A DNA stretch of 64,000 bases from contig NZ_QXMH01000005.1 in NCBI RefSeq assembly GCF_003568665.1, forward strand, positions 62,001 through 126,000. Reading direction: 5' to 3'. Positions 17,367-25,959 of the stretch are shown here, in pieces. Each line of letters opens with the position of its first letter. The first letter of the stretch is position 1. Source of the DNA: Chitinophaga alhagiae. GTDB lineage: Bacteria; Bacteroidota; Bacteroidia; Chitinophagales; Chitinophagaceae. Below the pieces are notes generated by a model. That model saw only the letters and a program-made list of their open reading frames with translations. It was not told where the DNA came from and did not search any database. The position numbers and the translations under genes are program-made.

Positions 17367-17375
17367 AATGCGGCG
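17341..17375 (-). terminator. Rho-independent terminator after pyc
   Basis: On the reverse strand stem CGCCGCAT/ATGCGGCG with a 12-base loop is followed by seven T, 22 bp beyond the pyc stop. Confidence 0.85.
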
Positions 17376-17396
17376 CAAAATATCATTACGGCCCCG

Positions 17397-20300
17397 CTAC
17401 TCCATCTCTATCACCAGGTCATCCTGCTGTACCATGGTACCTTCGGGCAGGTGTACCGCCTTAACCTTTGTATCCCGTGTAGCCGTTACCGTTGTTTCCA
17501 TTTTCATGGCCTCAATAATGAACAGCGGCGTGTTGGCAGCTATGCTGTCTCCTGATTTCACCAGCAGCTTGCTCAGCTTGCCCTGCAGCGGCGCGCCCAC
17601 TTCCAGCTCCGGGTTGCTTACCTTCTTGTTGACAGGCACTTCGCTTTTTACCGCGCGGTCTCTCACCTGTACCCGGCGCGCGTAGCCGTTCAGCTCAAAT
17701 ACCACGGTGCGCATGCCGCTCTCGTCCGCGGGCAGTATGAAGAGCAGCTTTACAATAATGGTTTTGCCTTTGCCGAGGGTGATGAGTATTTCTTCTCCCA
17801 GGTGCAGGCCGTAAAAGAACGCGGGGGTGGGAATGGCTTCCACGTTACCGTATACTTGGGCATGCTGGTAATATTCGTCAAACACCTTGGGGAACATGTG
17901 GTAGCTCAGGTAATCCAGGAACTCCGCCAGCGGGTATTTCAGCTGGAAGGCCGCAAAGTCCGCGTCAAAGTCTACCGGCGGCAGGTGCTCATTGGGTTTG
18001 CCGGTGAGCGGCGCCTGTCCTTTCAGCACAATGCGCTGCAGTTTTTCGGGGAAGCCGCCGTAGGGGAAGCCTATTTCACCTTTAAAGAAACCGGTAACGG
18101 AAGCGGGGAAAGCCAGGTTGCGGGTCTCGTCCAGCACATCTTCGGCCGTCAGGTTGTTGGCCGTCATGAACAGGGCCATGTCTCCCACCACCTTTGAGCT
18201 GGGCGTTACTTTCACAATATCGCCAAACAGGCGGTTCACCACCGCGTAGTTATGCTTGATGGTTTCCAGCTTGTCTCCCAGCCCGAGTGATTCCGCCTGC
18301 TGGCGCAGGTTGGAGTACTGGCCGCCGGGTATCTCATTTTCATACACCTGCGCGGTGCCGGCTTTCATGTCTGATTCAAAGGGGTAATAGTATTCCCTTA
18401 CATCTTCCCAATAGTTGCTGTAGGCGTTCAGGGAAGCCAGGTCCATGGGCTGGCTGCGCTCGTGGCCTTCCAGTATGGCGGCCATGGCGTTGAGGCTGGG
18501 CTGCGACGTGAGGCCGCTGAGGGAGGCAATGGCGCAGTCTACCACGTTCACGCCGGCCTCTATGGCCTTGAGGTAGGTGGCTGACTGTACGGAGGCCGTA
18601 TCGTGCGTGTGCAGCACTATGGGCAGCTGCACCGCTTCCCTGAGGGCGGTTACCAGCACGGTGGCGGCTTGCGGCTTCAGCAGGCCGGCCATGTCCTTGA
18701 TGCAGAGCATGTGCGCGCCCGCGTCTTCCAGGCGTTTGGCCATGTCTGTGTAATACTGCAGGGTGTATTTGGCATTGTCTTTCTTCAGCACATCGCCGGT
18801 GTAGCTGATGGCGGCCTGCGCCAGGGAGCTGGTGTTGTTGCGTACAAAACCGATGCTCGGTTTCATGGCCTCAATGTCATTGAGCGAATCGAATATGCGG
18901 AAAATGTCTATGCCGTTTTCCGCCGCTTTTTCAATGAACCGGGCAATGAGGTTTTCGGGATATGCGGAATAGCCCACGGCGTTGGAGCCGCGGAAAAGCA
19001 TTTGCAGCAGCACGTTGGGCATGGCCTCCCGTATTTGCTGCAGCCTGCGCCAGGGGCACTCGTGCAGGAAGCGCATGGCCACGTCAAAGGTAGCGCCGCC
19101 CCACACTTCCATGGAAAATACCTGCGGGTTGTTGCGGGCATACCCTTCTGCCACGGCCATAATATCTTTTGAGCGTACGCGGGTGGCCAGCAGGCTCTGG
19201 TGCGCATCGCGGTAGGTGGTGTCTGTAAAATACACGGGCGTTTCGTTCCGCAGCCATTGGGCAAATGCGTCCCTGCCCATTTCCTGCAGCCGGTTGCGGC
19301 TGCCCGGGGGCACGGGCCGCAGCGGGTCAAAATACGGTACATGCGGGAGGCGGAACTTCCGCCCGTCAGGCTTGCCTTTTACGTCGGGGTGGCCGTTCAC
19401 CGTTACGTCTGCCAGGTACATGAGCGTTTTGGTGGCGCGGTCCCGGATGGGAGACAGTTTGAACAGCTCCGGGTGCTGGTCTATGAAACCCACGGTACAA
19501 TTGCCTTTGCGGAAGGTATCGTGTGTGATCACGTTCTCGAGGAAGCGGATGTTGGTTTTCACCCCGCGTATCCTGAACTCTTTCAAGGTGCGGTGCAGGC
19601 GGCCCGCCGCGCCGGAAAGGGTGCGGCCGGAAGCAGTGACCTTCACCAGCATGGAGTCAAAGAAGGGGGATATTTTAACGCCGGAGTAGGCGCTGCCTTC
19701 ATCCAGCCGGATGCCGAAGCCGCCGGCGTTGCGGTAAGCGATAACGGTGCCGTAGTCTGGCGTGAAGTTGTTTTCCGGGTCTTCCGTTGTAACGCGGCAT
19801 TGTATGGCAAAGCCGTTCAGCCGCACGTCTTCCTGGCTTTTCAGGAATATTTCCGGGTCAGAGAGGCGGTGGCCTTTTGCGATCAGTATCTGCGAGCGTA
19901 CAATGTCTATGCCCGTTACTTCTTCGGTGACCGTATGCTCTACCTGTATGCGCGGGTTCACTTCTATGAAGTACACCTTGTTCTGGCGGTCTACCAGGAA
20001 CTCTACGGTGCCCACGTTATTATATTTCACCTCATGGGCCAGCGCCAGCGCGTACCCGTAGATCTCGTTGCGGGTCTCAACCGGCAGGTTGGGAGACGGC
20101 GCTATTTCCACCACTTTCTGGAAGCGGCGCTGCACGGAGCAGTCCCGCTCGTACAGGTGTACAATATGCCCGTGGTTGTCTCCCATCAACTGCACTTCAA
20201 TGTGCTTGGGTTCTTCAATGAACTTCTCGATAAAAATGGTATCATCGCCAAACGCTTTGCCGGCTTCGCTGCGGGCCTCGGTAAAAGACCGCTCCAGCTG

Positions 20301-20849
20301 GTCTGAAGCGCGCACTACGCGCATGCCGCGCCCGCCGCCGCCGGAGGCGGCCTTGAGTATAACGGGGTAACCAATGCGTTCCGCTTCCCGTTGTACGGTG
20401 GCCATGTCTTCCAGCTTCACCTGGCTGTCTTCTATCAGCGGCACTCCTACCCTGCGGGCCAGCGTTTTGGCGGCCACCTTGTCTCCCAGCTGCGCCATTA
20501 CTTCGGCGTCGGGGCCTACAAAAATGATCCCTTCTTCCTGGCAGCGGCGCGCAAACCGCACGTTCTCGCTGAGAAAACCGTACCCGGGGTGAATGGCGTC
20601 TACCTGCTGCAGCTTGGCCAGGTGTATAATGCCTTCAATATCAAGGTAAGGTTTCAGCGGCTCGTCATCTTTCCCTACCTGGTAGGCTTCGTCTGCCTTG
20701 TACCGGTGAAGGGAATAACGGTCTTCGTACGTAAAAATGGCCACCGTTCTGATGCGCAATTCCGATGCGGCCCTCAGGATACGCACCGCAATTTCGCCCC
20801 GGTTAGCCACCAACAGCTTCTGGATCTTTTTTAAGGATGATTCCGACAT
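17397..20849 (-). CDS. pyc: Pyruvate carboxylase
   Basis: This biotin enzyme carboxylates pyruvate to oxaloacetate with ATP and bicarbonate, refilling the TCA cycle. The 1150-residue single chain has all domains: biotin carboxylase (about 1-460; VANRGEIAVRILRA, ATP-grasp GGGGRGMRVV, EVNPRIQVEHTVTE), carboxyltransferase (about 540-810; TTYRDAHQSLLATRVR, MCIKDMAGLLKP, LHTHDTA), an allosteric region, and a biotinyl domain with the lysine in EAMKMET near residue 1115. The length equals that of Gram-positive and eukaryotic Pyc. It is monocistronic; the upstream region of 333 bp separates it from the divergent AraC gene. Confidence 0.98.
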   Translation of the reverse strand: MSESSLKKIQKLLVANRGEIAVRILRAASELRIRTVAIFTYEDRYSLHRYKADEAYQVGKDDEPLKPYLDIEGIIHLAKLQQVDAIHPGYGFLSENVRFARRCQEEGIIFVGPDAEVMAQLGDKVAAKTLARRVGVPLIEDSQVKLEDMATVQREAERIGYPVILKAASGGGGRGMRVVRASDQLERSFTEARSEAGKAFGDDTIFIEKFIEEPKHIEVQLMGDNHGHIVHLYERDCSVQRRFQKVVEIAPSPNLPVETRNEIYGYALALAHEVKYNNVGTVEFLVDRQNKVYFIEVNPRIQVEHTVTEEVTGIDIVRSQILIAKGHRLSDPEIFLKSQEDVRLNGFAIQCRVTTEDPENNFTPDYGTVIAYRNAGGFGIRLDEGSAYSGVKISPFFDSMLVKVTASGRTLSGAAGRLHRTLKEFRIRGVKTNIRFLENVITHDTFRKGNCTVGFIDQHPELFKLSPIRDRATKTLMYLADVTVNGHPDVKGKPDGRKFRLPHVPYFDPLRPVPPGSRNRLQEMGRDAFAQWLRNETPVYFTDTTYRDAHQSLLATRVRSKDIMAVAEGYARNNPQVFSMEVWGGATFDVAMRFLHECPWRRLQQIREAMPNVLLQMLFRGSNAVGYSAYPENLIARFIEKAAENGIDIFRIFDSLNDIEAMKPSIGFVRNNTSSLAQAAISYTGDVLKKDNAKYTLQYYTDMAKRLEDAGAHMLCIKDMAGLLKPQAATVLVTALREAVQLPIVLHTHDTASVQSATYLKAIEAGVNVVDCAIASLSGLTSQPSLNAMAAILEGHERSQPMDLASLNAYSNYWEDVREYYYPFESDMKAGTAQVYENEIPGGQYSNLRQQAESLGLGDKLETIKHNYAVVNRLFGDIVKVTPSSKVVGDMALFMTANNLTAEDVLDETRNLAFPASVTGFFKGEIGFPYGGFPEKLQRIVLKGQAPLTGKPNEHLPPVDFDADFAAFQLKYPLAEFLDYLSYHMFPKVFDEYYQHAQVYGNVEAIPTPAFFYGLHLGEEILITLGKGKTIIVKLLFILPADESGMRTVVFELNGYARRVQVRDRAVKSEVPVNKKVSNPELEVGAPLQGKLSKLLVKSGDSIAANTPLFIIEAMKMETTVTATRDTKVKAVHLPEGTMVQQDDLVIEME

Positions 20850-21182
20850 AACAGTGGTTGAATATGCTTCAATATAACATTATTGCTAAAACTCAGCGGG
20901 CGTAAAAGTAGTAAAAGAATCAGGTTTTTTATTTGGCTATTTCTAAAAAATGCCGCCTTTTGATGAATTTTTTTCAATCCGGATGGAACCCGTTTGCGGT
21001 TTCATATAAAAAAACGGCTGTTTAGCACATATAATTAATGTTACATGTTTGTGTGACAAGCGTTACCGGCGGCCAGTATAATATTACATTGAGCGCTCAA
21101 AGAGCAAAATAGAGTGCTGCAGGAGTATTATGCATGCCGCTATTCCATTCATCTTTGACTATATTTATAATTAGCCTAGCCA
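20850..21182. other. Divergent intergenic region between pyc and the AraC-type gene
   Basis: I see no gene in these 333 bases. A perfect 12-bp palindrome TTGAGCGCTCAA lies at 21089-21100, about 85 bp before the AraC-type start, and could be an operator. A reverse-strand TACTTTTA near 20905-20912 resembles a -7 box for pyc, but no matching -33 box stands out. Confidence 0.6.
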
Positions 21183-22226
21183 ATGAAACCGATACACCTG
21201 CAAATTGATCCCTATGCCGGGTCGGGAGGTCTCCATGATGTTGTTGCAGCGATAAGACAAATGACAGGAACGCCCCACCGCACCAAAGGCAACAAATATG
21301 TTTTCCCCGAAGCCGTTGCCAATGGATTTATTGAACTGAACGAAATAGAGCCTGGTCTCTTCATGTGTTTTGTTGATTTTTCGCCCAATAGTGAACTGAC
21401 GCTGGAATATGTGAACCGTCACCGTTACAAGGCCTGTTACTTCTGCTACAACATGGGCAGCTACCGGAGCCAGGAAGTGGTGAAGAACTTTGTGCGGGAA
21501 ACCAACGGCAGCAACCTCCGTTCCCTGCTGGTATGCGAGGCCGGCGTAAAAGTGATGTTCAAGGGAAGAAAGGGCTCCTGCCTCAACTACATTGTACTGG
21601 CCATTTCCAATGAATGGATGATCACCCACATCGGGGAGCTGCAGCTGCCCGGCGGGCAACGGCTGGTAACGGACGCCGGCACGGATTTTTTCTTTTACGA
21701 GAACATAGACATGCAGATCTACGGCATCGCCAAACAGCTGGCCAGCCTCTCCTCCGTATTGCCGGAGCTGCGGGCGGCGGCCAGCAAAGGTATTGTGATG
21801 CACCTGCTGTCTGTTTCGTGGAACAAGATACTGGGGCAGTATGATGATGAGGAAGAGATCAGCATTGTAGACCGGGAAAAGATCATCCGCTTCATGAACG
21901 GGATACTGGCAGATCTTTCAAGGCCGTTGCCGGCCGTGGAAAAGCTGGCGTCAGACATCTTCATGAGCAAGTCCAAGTTCAACACGCTTTTCAAAAAGAT
22001 ATACGAAAAGAACGTGTACCAGTATTACACGGAATGCCGCATGCAAAAGGCCATGACGCTGCTGCGCACCGGCCGCTACGCGGTGGCGCAGGTGGCCAAT
22101 GAAATTTCATACCAGAACCTGGGCCACTTTTCGCGGGCGTTCAGCAGGTACTATGGCAAGCTGCCGAAAGACTGCATCCCGAAGGTAACGCCCACGCGCA
22201 GGCAGCGGGACGTGAAACCATGTTGA
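21183..22226 (+). CDS. AraC-family transcriptional regulator
   Basis: A 347-residue regulator with a C-terminal AraC double helix-turn-helix (about residues 245-335): VEKLASDIFMSKSKFNTLFKKIYEKN is helix-turn-helix 1 and VAQVANEISYQNLGHFSRAF with RYYGKLPKD is helix-turn-helix 2. The N-terminal 230 residues form a sensing domain with no motif I recognise; it has three cysteines near residues 80-85 and 120. The basic tail ends TRRQRDVKPC. The neighbours (pyc, xerD) give no clue to its target, and the effector is unknown. Confidence 0.93.
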   Translation: MKPIHLQIDPYAGSGGLHDVVAAIRQMTGTPHRTKGNKYVFPEAVANGFIELNEIEPGLFMCFVDFSPNSELTLEYVNRHRYKACYFCYNMGSYRSQEVVKNFVRETNGSNLRSLLVCEAGVKVMFKGRKGSCLNYIVLAISNEWMITHIGELQLPGGQRLVTDAGTDFFFYENIDMQIYGIAKQLASLSSVLPELRAAASKGIVMHLLSVSWNKILGQYDDEEEISIVDREKIIRFMNGILADLSRPLPAVEKLASDIFMSKSKFNTLFKKIYEKNVYQYYTECRMQKAMTLLRTGRYAVAQVANEISYQNLGHFSRAFSRYYGKLPKDCIPKVTPTRRQRDVKPC

Positions 22227-22542
22227 GCCGCTGTGAGCAAACAGGCAATCGCTGTGAGTACTTTCCCACCGCGGTTTACCGCATCTTTGTGTTACGAATA
22301 ACATCATTTTCATAGGACCATGAACAGAGAGATTTAGCTTACTATCCCTCTCTTATTTTTTTAGAAGCATATCACAACCGGACCCCCTATGACAAAACCA
22401 GGGGATGGAAGCACTTACTGAAGCGTATGAATGGAGACAATTACCTAACAGGCAGATATACCAGGGGGCTGCTTGAAATTTCCCGGATGGAGAGTGCTTC
22501 CATTTTCATTTTTTTTTAGCCCGATTGCTGTACTTTTACGGT
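22227..22542. other. Gap between the AraC-type gene and xerD
   Basis: No protein gene is seen. A weak hairpin with AGAGAG/CTCTCT and a T run (22326-22362) may end the AraC-type transcript. A larger possible RNA structure at 22405-22516 is listed separately. A TACTTTTA motif just before the xerD ATG resembles a -7 box. Confidence 0.6.
22405..22516 (+). ncRNA. Candidate structured RNA ending in a T tract
   Basis: An 11-bp perfect inverted repeat (ATGGAAGCACT at 22405-22415, AGTGCTTCCAT at 22493-22503) closes a 77-base interior and is followed by a T-rich tract ending in nine T or more. That is the layout of a small RNA whose closing helix also acts as a terminator. No known RNA family is recognised. 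It could instead be a long-range terminator of the AraC-type gene. Confidence 0.3.
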
Positions 22543-23439
22543 ATGTGGGAATCCAGCATCAACCGTTTCATCATTCACCTGAAAATAGAACGATCACTTT
22601 CGCCCAACACCATAGAGGCGTATGTGCGGGATGTTAAAACGCTCACGCAATACCTTGCGGCCACAGACCGGCCGCTGGCCCCGCAGGAGGTAACGCTGAA
22701 AGACCTGCAGGGCTGCGCGGAATGGGTGGCGTCCCTGGGCATGACAGGTACCTCCCAGGCCCGCATTATTTCCGGCATCAAGGCTTTTTTCCGCTTCCTG
22801 CTCACGCAGCAGCTGCTGCCGTCAGACCCCTCCCAACTGCTGGAAGCGCCCAAACCCCGGCGCAAGCTGCCTGACTTTCTGAGCTTTGAGGAAATAGAAC
22901 AGCTGATCGCCCAGGTAGACCTGAGCAAACCGGAGGGCCACCGCAACAAGGCCATTATTGAGACCATGTACAGCTGCGGGCTGCGGGTGAGCGAGGCCAT
23001 CTCGCTGAAGATCTCACAGCTTTACCTGGATGAAGGCTTCATCCGCGTTACCGGCAAGGGAGACAAGGAGCGCCTGGTACCTATCGGCTCTTCCGCCGTC
23101 AAATACATCGGGCTGTATAACGATACTACCCGGCGCCATATGGTCATTAAAAAGGGGCATGAAGACATCCTGTTCCTCAACCGCCGGGGCAGCCAGCTGA
23201 GCCGTGTCATGATCTTTCTGCTGATCAAGGAACTGGCCGTAAAGGCCCAGATCACCAAATCCATCTCCCCTCATACCTTCCGCCATTCTTTTGCCACACA
23301 CCTGGTAGAAGGCGGCGCGGACCTGGTGGCCGTGCAGGAAATGCTGGGCCACGAAAGCATTACCACTACAGAAATTTATACCCACCTGAACAGGGAGTAC
23401 CTGCGAGACATGCTGCAGCAGTACCATCCGGGCTTCTGA
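22543..23439 (+). CDS. xerD: Site-specific tyrosine recombinase XerD
   Basis: XerD, with XerC, resolves chromosome dimers at dif. Starting at the ATG at 22543 (MWESSINRF) the protein has 298 residues, exactly the E. coli length. Catalytic residues are all present: Arg148 (CGLRVSE), Lys172 (GKGDKERLVP), His244 and Arg247 (SPHTFRHSF), His270 (MLGHESITTT) and the nucleophile Tyr279 (EIYTHL). The N-terminal SAM-like domain spans about 1-100. An in-frame ATG six codons upstream is ignored because the -7-like TACTTTTA overlaps it. XerC/D and the single-enzyme XerH/A types are hard to tell apart; XerD is the best match. Confidence 0.93.
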   Translation: MWESSINRFIIHLKIERSLSPNTIEAYVRDVKTLTQYLAATDRPLAPQEVTLKDLQGCAEWVASLGMTGTSQARIISGIKAFFRFLLTQQLLPSDPSQLLEAPKPRRKLPDFLSFEEIEQLIAQVDLSKPEGHRNKAIIETMYSCGLRVSEAISLKISQLYLDEGFIRVTGKGDKERLVPIGSSAVKYIGLYNDTTRRHMVIKKGHEDILFLNRRGSQLSRVMIFLLIKELAVKAQITKSISPHTFRHSFATHLVEGGADLVAVQEMLGHESITTTEIYTHLNREYLRDMLQQYHPGF

Positions 23440-23531
23440 AAAAAGAAAGGAAAAGAACAGCTACCCTTTTGGAGGCTTGGCTGAGGCAGGGTAGCTGTTG
23501 TAGAAATTGGGGCTTTCCAACATTGGGAGGA

Positions 23532-24428
23532 CTAGTACACTACGTACCGGTCTTTATAATGTGGTTTGGAGCGGCTGTTTTGAATAAGATCATTCAACCA
23601 CCCTGACAGCCTGACCGGTTTTTTTTCTACCGGCGCCGGCTGAATGAACAGGTTGAGTTTGGTGCAATGCTTCAGTTGCTGCCTTTCCGGCTGGAGGGCA
23701 GTGTCTTTGTCTTCCTGCCAGATGAGGCGGTTGCCATCCAGTACCCTGAAGTATACATCAGGGCCATCGCTGAAAATATCGTTCCCGTTTTTCAGCACAT
23801 GCAGCAGGCTGCCGCTGATGTCTTTCCTTGAAAAATACAGGCGGTAGCGGCCCGCCTCCGTGGTTTGGCAGGCGGCCAGCAACTTGTCGTTCAGCGCATT
23901 ATAGGCTTCCACCCGCAGGCTGCTGAGGCCGTGCAGGGTATCCGCATGTTTGACAGACCCGGCAATTACCCAGGCGCCAAACTCGCGGCGGATGCCGGCC
24001 CATTTGTCTGCCGGCACCACATATGCAAATGCGCCCAGGTATTTGTCTTTAGACCGTTTCCAGTGGGGCACAAACGTACTGAGATGAAACTGGACCCATT
24101 CCTGTTGGCCGGCATGCTTGCCCGGAACGCTGTTCAGACAGATGTCCATTTCCAGCGGTTCGGTAAACAAGTGGAGGTCTTCCCAGGCAATGCTGAAATT
24201 CCCCCGCTCGTCCAGCATGGACTCGGCCAACAGGTGATCTGCTTTGGCTTGCACGTCTCTTTCAGACAGCCGCCGGAGGTCCTTAAAAATTCCGCGTGCC
24301 AGCTCTTCCACCCCGTAATTCTGGGATGGCAGGTAGATCCTGATACGCGCGTTCGCAAGGGGTTCGATGTTCTCTTCACAGATCAGCGCAGAGATGTTTC
24401 CGATTAATAGGTAACTCATAGCGATCAC
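23532..24428 (-). CDS. Protein with transthyretin-like beta-sandwich regions, function unknown
   Basis: I do not recognise a named family. Two beta-rich segments stand out. The first (about residues 4-125) begins IGNISALICEENIEPLANARIRIYLPS, shown in part, like carboxypeptidase-regulatory folds. The second (about 150-255) has WVIAGSVKHADTLHGLSSLRVEAYNAL, then TTEAGRYRLYFSRKDI and PDVYFRVLDG. The latter follows the pattern of transthyretin-like modules found in Tc-toxin A components and other large surface proteins. There is no signal peptide or membrane helix, so it is probably cytoplasmic or exported by a special route. Start could be Met4 (24419). It stands alone between xerD and the signalling operon. 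Confidence 0.7.
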   Translation of the reverse strand: MIAMSYLLIGNISALICEENIEPLANARIRIYLPSQNYGVEELARGIFKDLRRLSERDVQAKADHLLAESMLDERGNFSIAWEDLHLFTEPLEMDICLNSVPGKHAGQQEWVQFHLSTFVPHWKRSKDKYLGAFAYVVPADKWAGIRREFGAWVIAGSVKHADTLHGLSSLRVEAYNALNDKLLAACQTTEAGRYRLYFSRKDISGSLLHVLKNGNDIFSDGPDVYFRVLDGNRLIWQEDKDTALQPERQQLKHCTKLNLFIQPAPVEKKPVRLSGWLNDLIQNSRSKPHYKDRYVVY

Positions 24429-24881
24429 TTTTGGTTCTTTTACAATTTTGGGGGTAACTGTTTCTGTTATTCATCTTACCGGCTTCTGGGGTAACCGGCC
24501 ACCCTCTGCATACCTAACGCAACAAACTATGGTAGAAAGGCCCGAGTGCGTGTAAACTTTTGGAATTAACACGGTTTCTATAACCCTCCTGTCCTCTTCA
24601 CTTTCCATGCTACAAAGTTTGGGAAGAATGTACTGGCAGTCAAGCGTTAAGACCCCATAATTCAGAAATGCGTAGTTCTACGCATTTTGAGGGGGAAAAC
24701 ACGCAAACTGTACCCCTGCCGCAGTGGCTCCGGGAACACTGAATGCCCTGCCCTGGCGGTCCTGCATTGATTCTCAAACCAGTTTGCGGGTTCCCACCCC
24801 CCTCTTTTTCAACTTTGAAAAGTGATATTTTGTAATAATTTTACCGCGATATTTAGTACTAACTCCCTAAAAACTCTAAAC
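24429..24881. other. Long divergent region upstream of the signalling operon
   Basis: These 453 bases hold no gene I can support. They contain the 22-bp inverted repeat at 24666-24687 and a second pair of perfect 9-bp arms, CGCAAACTG (24702-24710) and CAGTTTGCG (24780-24788). A 6-bp pair, GGGAAC (24732-24737) with GTTCCC (24790-24795), interleaves with the second pair and could make a pseudoknot if transcribed. The region is much longer than the usual spacer here, which suggests a regulated leader or promoter. Confidence 0.55.
24666..24687. promoter_or_regulatory. 22-bp inverted repeat, candidate operator for the LuxR-type regulator
   Basis: Perfect 10-bp arms AAATGCGTAG and CTACGCATTT surround a TT centre. 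It lies 195 bp upstream of the first gene of an operon that encodes a NarL/LuxR-type response regulator; dimeric regulators of that class bind short inverted repeats of this kind, so autoregulation is plausible but unproven. Confidence 0.5.
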
Positions 24882-25271
24882 ATGTCAAAGTTCAACAAAG
24901 ACGTAGGCAATTTCATTTCCCTCGTTACAGGTGCAAAAAAGACCATGGCTTACCGGGTAGACCAGGTGGAGCGCAAAAAACACAAATCACCCATTCTCTC
25001 CGGCTTCTTCGGTATGAACAAGATCCAGTCCCTGCTGAGCAAGGAAGGCGCTACCGGCCTGCGGATCTACTACGGCCTGGATATTGATGGTGACGGCAAA
25101 AGAGACAAACAATTTGTACTGGTTGCCACAGATAAAGACGGCAATGACATTCTCCCATCGCTTGAGAAAGGCCTTGCTAAAGATGCATCGGCTGAAGATA
25201 TTCTGAGCACAGACTTGTGGTGCCCTTATGATTGTCCGAAGGCCAATCCTCTAAATTCAGATAACGGATAA
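24882..25271 (+). CDS. Small protein with an acidic, EF-hand-like loop, function unknown
   Basis: Starting at the ATG at 24882 (MSKFNKDVGNF) the protein has 129 residues, no signal peptide and no membrane helix. Residues 67-75 read DIDGDGKRD, a calcium-loop pattern (Asp67, Asp69, Asp71, Asp75) like that in EF-hand and dockerin loops, although no flanking helix pair is evident. Two cysteines close together (CPYDC) lie near the C-terminus. An upstream in-frame ATG at 24822 is less likely because it precedes an AT-rich promoter-like stretch. The 7-TM gene begins 10 bp later, so this protein is very probably part of the same signalling operon. Confidence 0.75.
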   Translation: MSKFNKDVGNFISLVTGAKKTMAYRVDQVERKKHKSPILSGFFGMNKIQSLLSKEGATGLRIYYGLDIDGDGKRDKQFVLVATDKDGNDILPSLEKGLAKDASAEDILSTDLWCPYDCPKANPLNSDNG

Positions 25272-25281
25272 AGATTTATAA

Positions 25282-25959
25282 GTGCCGCTTCATCATTATA
25301 TTTTTTATGCTATGGTGGGGATCGAAATTCTACTTTTGATCCCCTTCTCTTTAAATTACCGGTCCTTCAACAAGGAACAACGCCTCATCTACTATTACCT
25401 GGTCACCTGCGCAGTTTACGGAATCGGATCAGACCTCCTCGCCCGCGCCTACGGTAATAACATGGCCTTTGTTTCCGCCATGATGCTGGTCCAGTTCGTT
25501 ATCCTCACATTCTTCTACCTCCATGTGCTGAAAAACACCAGGCACCTCCACAAGATCATCAGGATTTTCCTGGTGGCGGCCTGCGTATTGTTTGCCGCGG
25601 ATATGCTGTTCATTGAAGGCGTGCTGCGGTTCAATTCCATATTTGTTTCCTTCCGTACCTTTTTGCTGATCGTTTATGGCGTAATATTCTTCCTCCAATT
25701 GATGAAGGACGAAAGCCTCATTGAACAATCCATCTATATCAACTCCCTCCCCGTTTTCTGGTTCAATGCCGGCCTGTTCGTGAATTTCTGCTGCTCCTTC
25801 CTGCTCTCCCTCACCTTCAACTTTATCCAGCAGGGCGGGCCGGACGAGGTCATGCGCTCCATTTACCAGATTACCGCCGGCCTAACCTGGAGCGCCGGTA
25901 TAATTCAGGCAATTCTTTTTTATATTGGGCTCTCAAAAATTAAAAGAGCGCGGGCATGA
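25282..25959 (+). CDS. Seven-helix membrane protein of the signalling operon
   Basis: The 225-residue protein has about seven predicted transmembrane helices: residues about 5-22, 36-54, 60-80, 90-108, 118-136, 150-175 and 195-215. The start is the GTG at 25282; the next in-frame ATG (25312) would remove half of helix 1. Its last codons overlap the kinase start (ATGA, 25956-25959), so the two are translationally coupled. No ligand-binding motif is recognisable. By context it is the likely sensor or membrane partner of the following kinase, whose own sensory part is minimal. Function is inferred only from position. Confidence 0.78.
   Translation: MPLHHYIFYAMVGIEILLLIPFSLNYRSFNKEQRLIYYYLVTCAVYGIGSDLLARAYGNNMAFVSAMMLVQFVILTFFYLHVLKNTRHLHKIIRIFLVAACVLFAADMLFIEGVLRFNSIFVSFRTFLLIVYGVIFFLQLMKDESLIEQSIYINSLPVFWFNAGLFVNFCCSFLLSLTFNFIQQGGPDEVMRSIYQITAGLTWSAGIIQAILFYIGLSKIKRARA

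Larger units (their letters stand above)
16966..17396. other. Noncoding gap between convergent ndk and pyc
   Basis: No credible gene is seen in these 431 bases. They hold a run of eight G near 17190-17197, a GC hairpin GGCGCC-CCGGGC-GGCGCC at 17215-17232, and a duplicated terminator-like segment (17261-17366). The composition looks like decayed or freely drifting sequence between two convergent genes. Confidence 0.7.
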
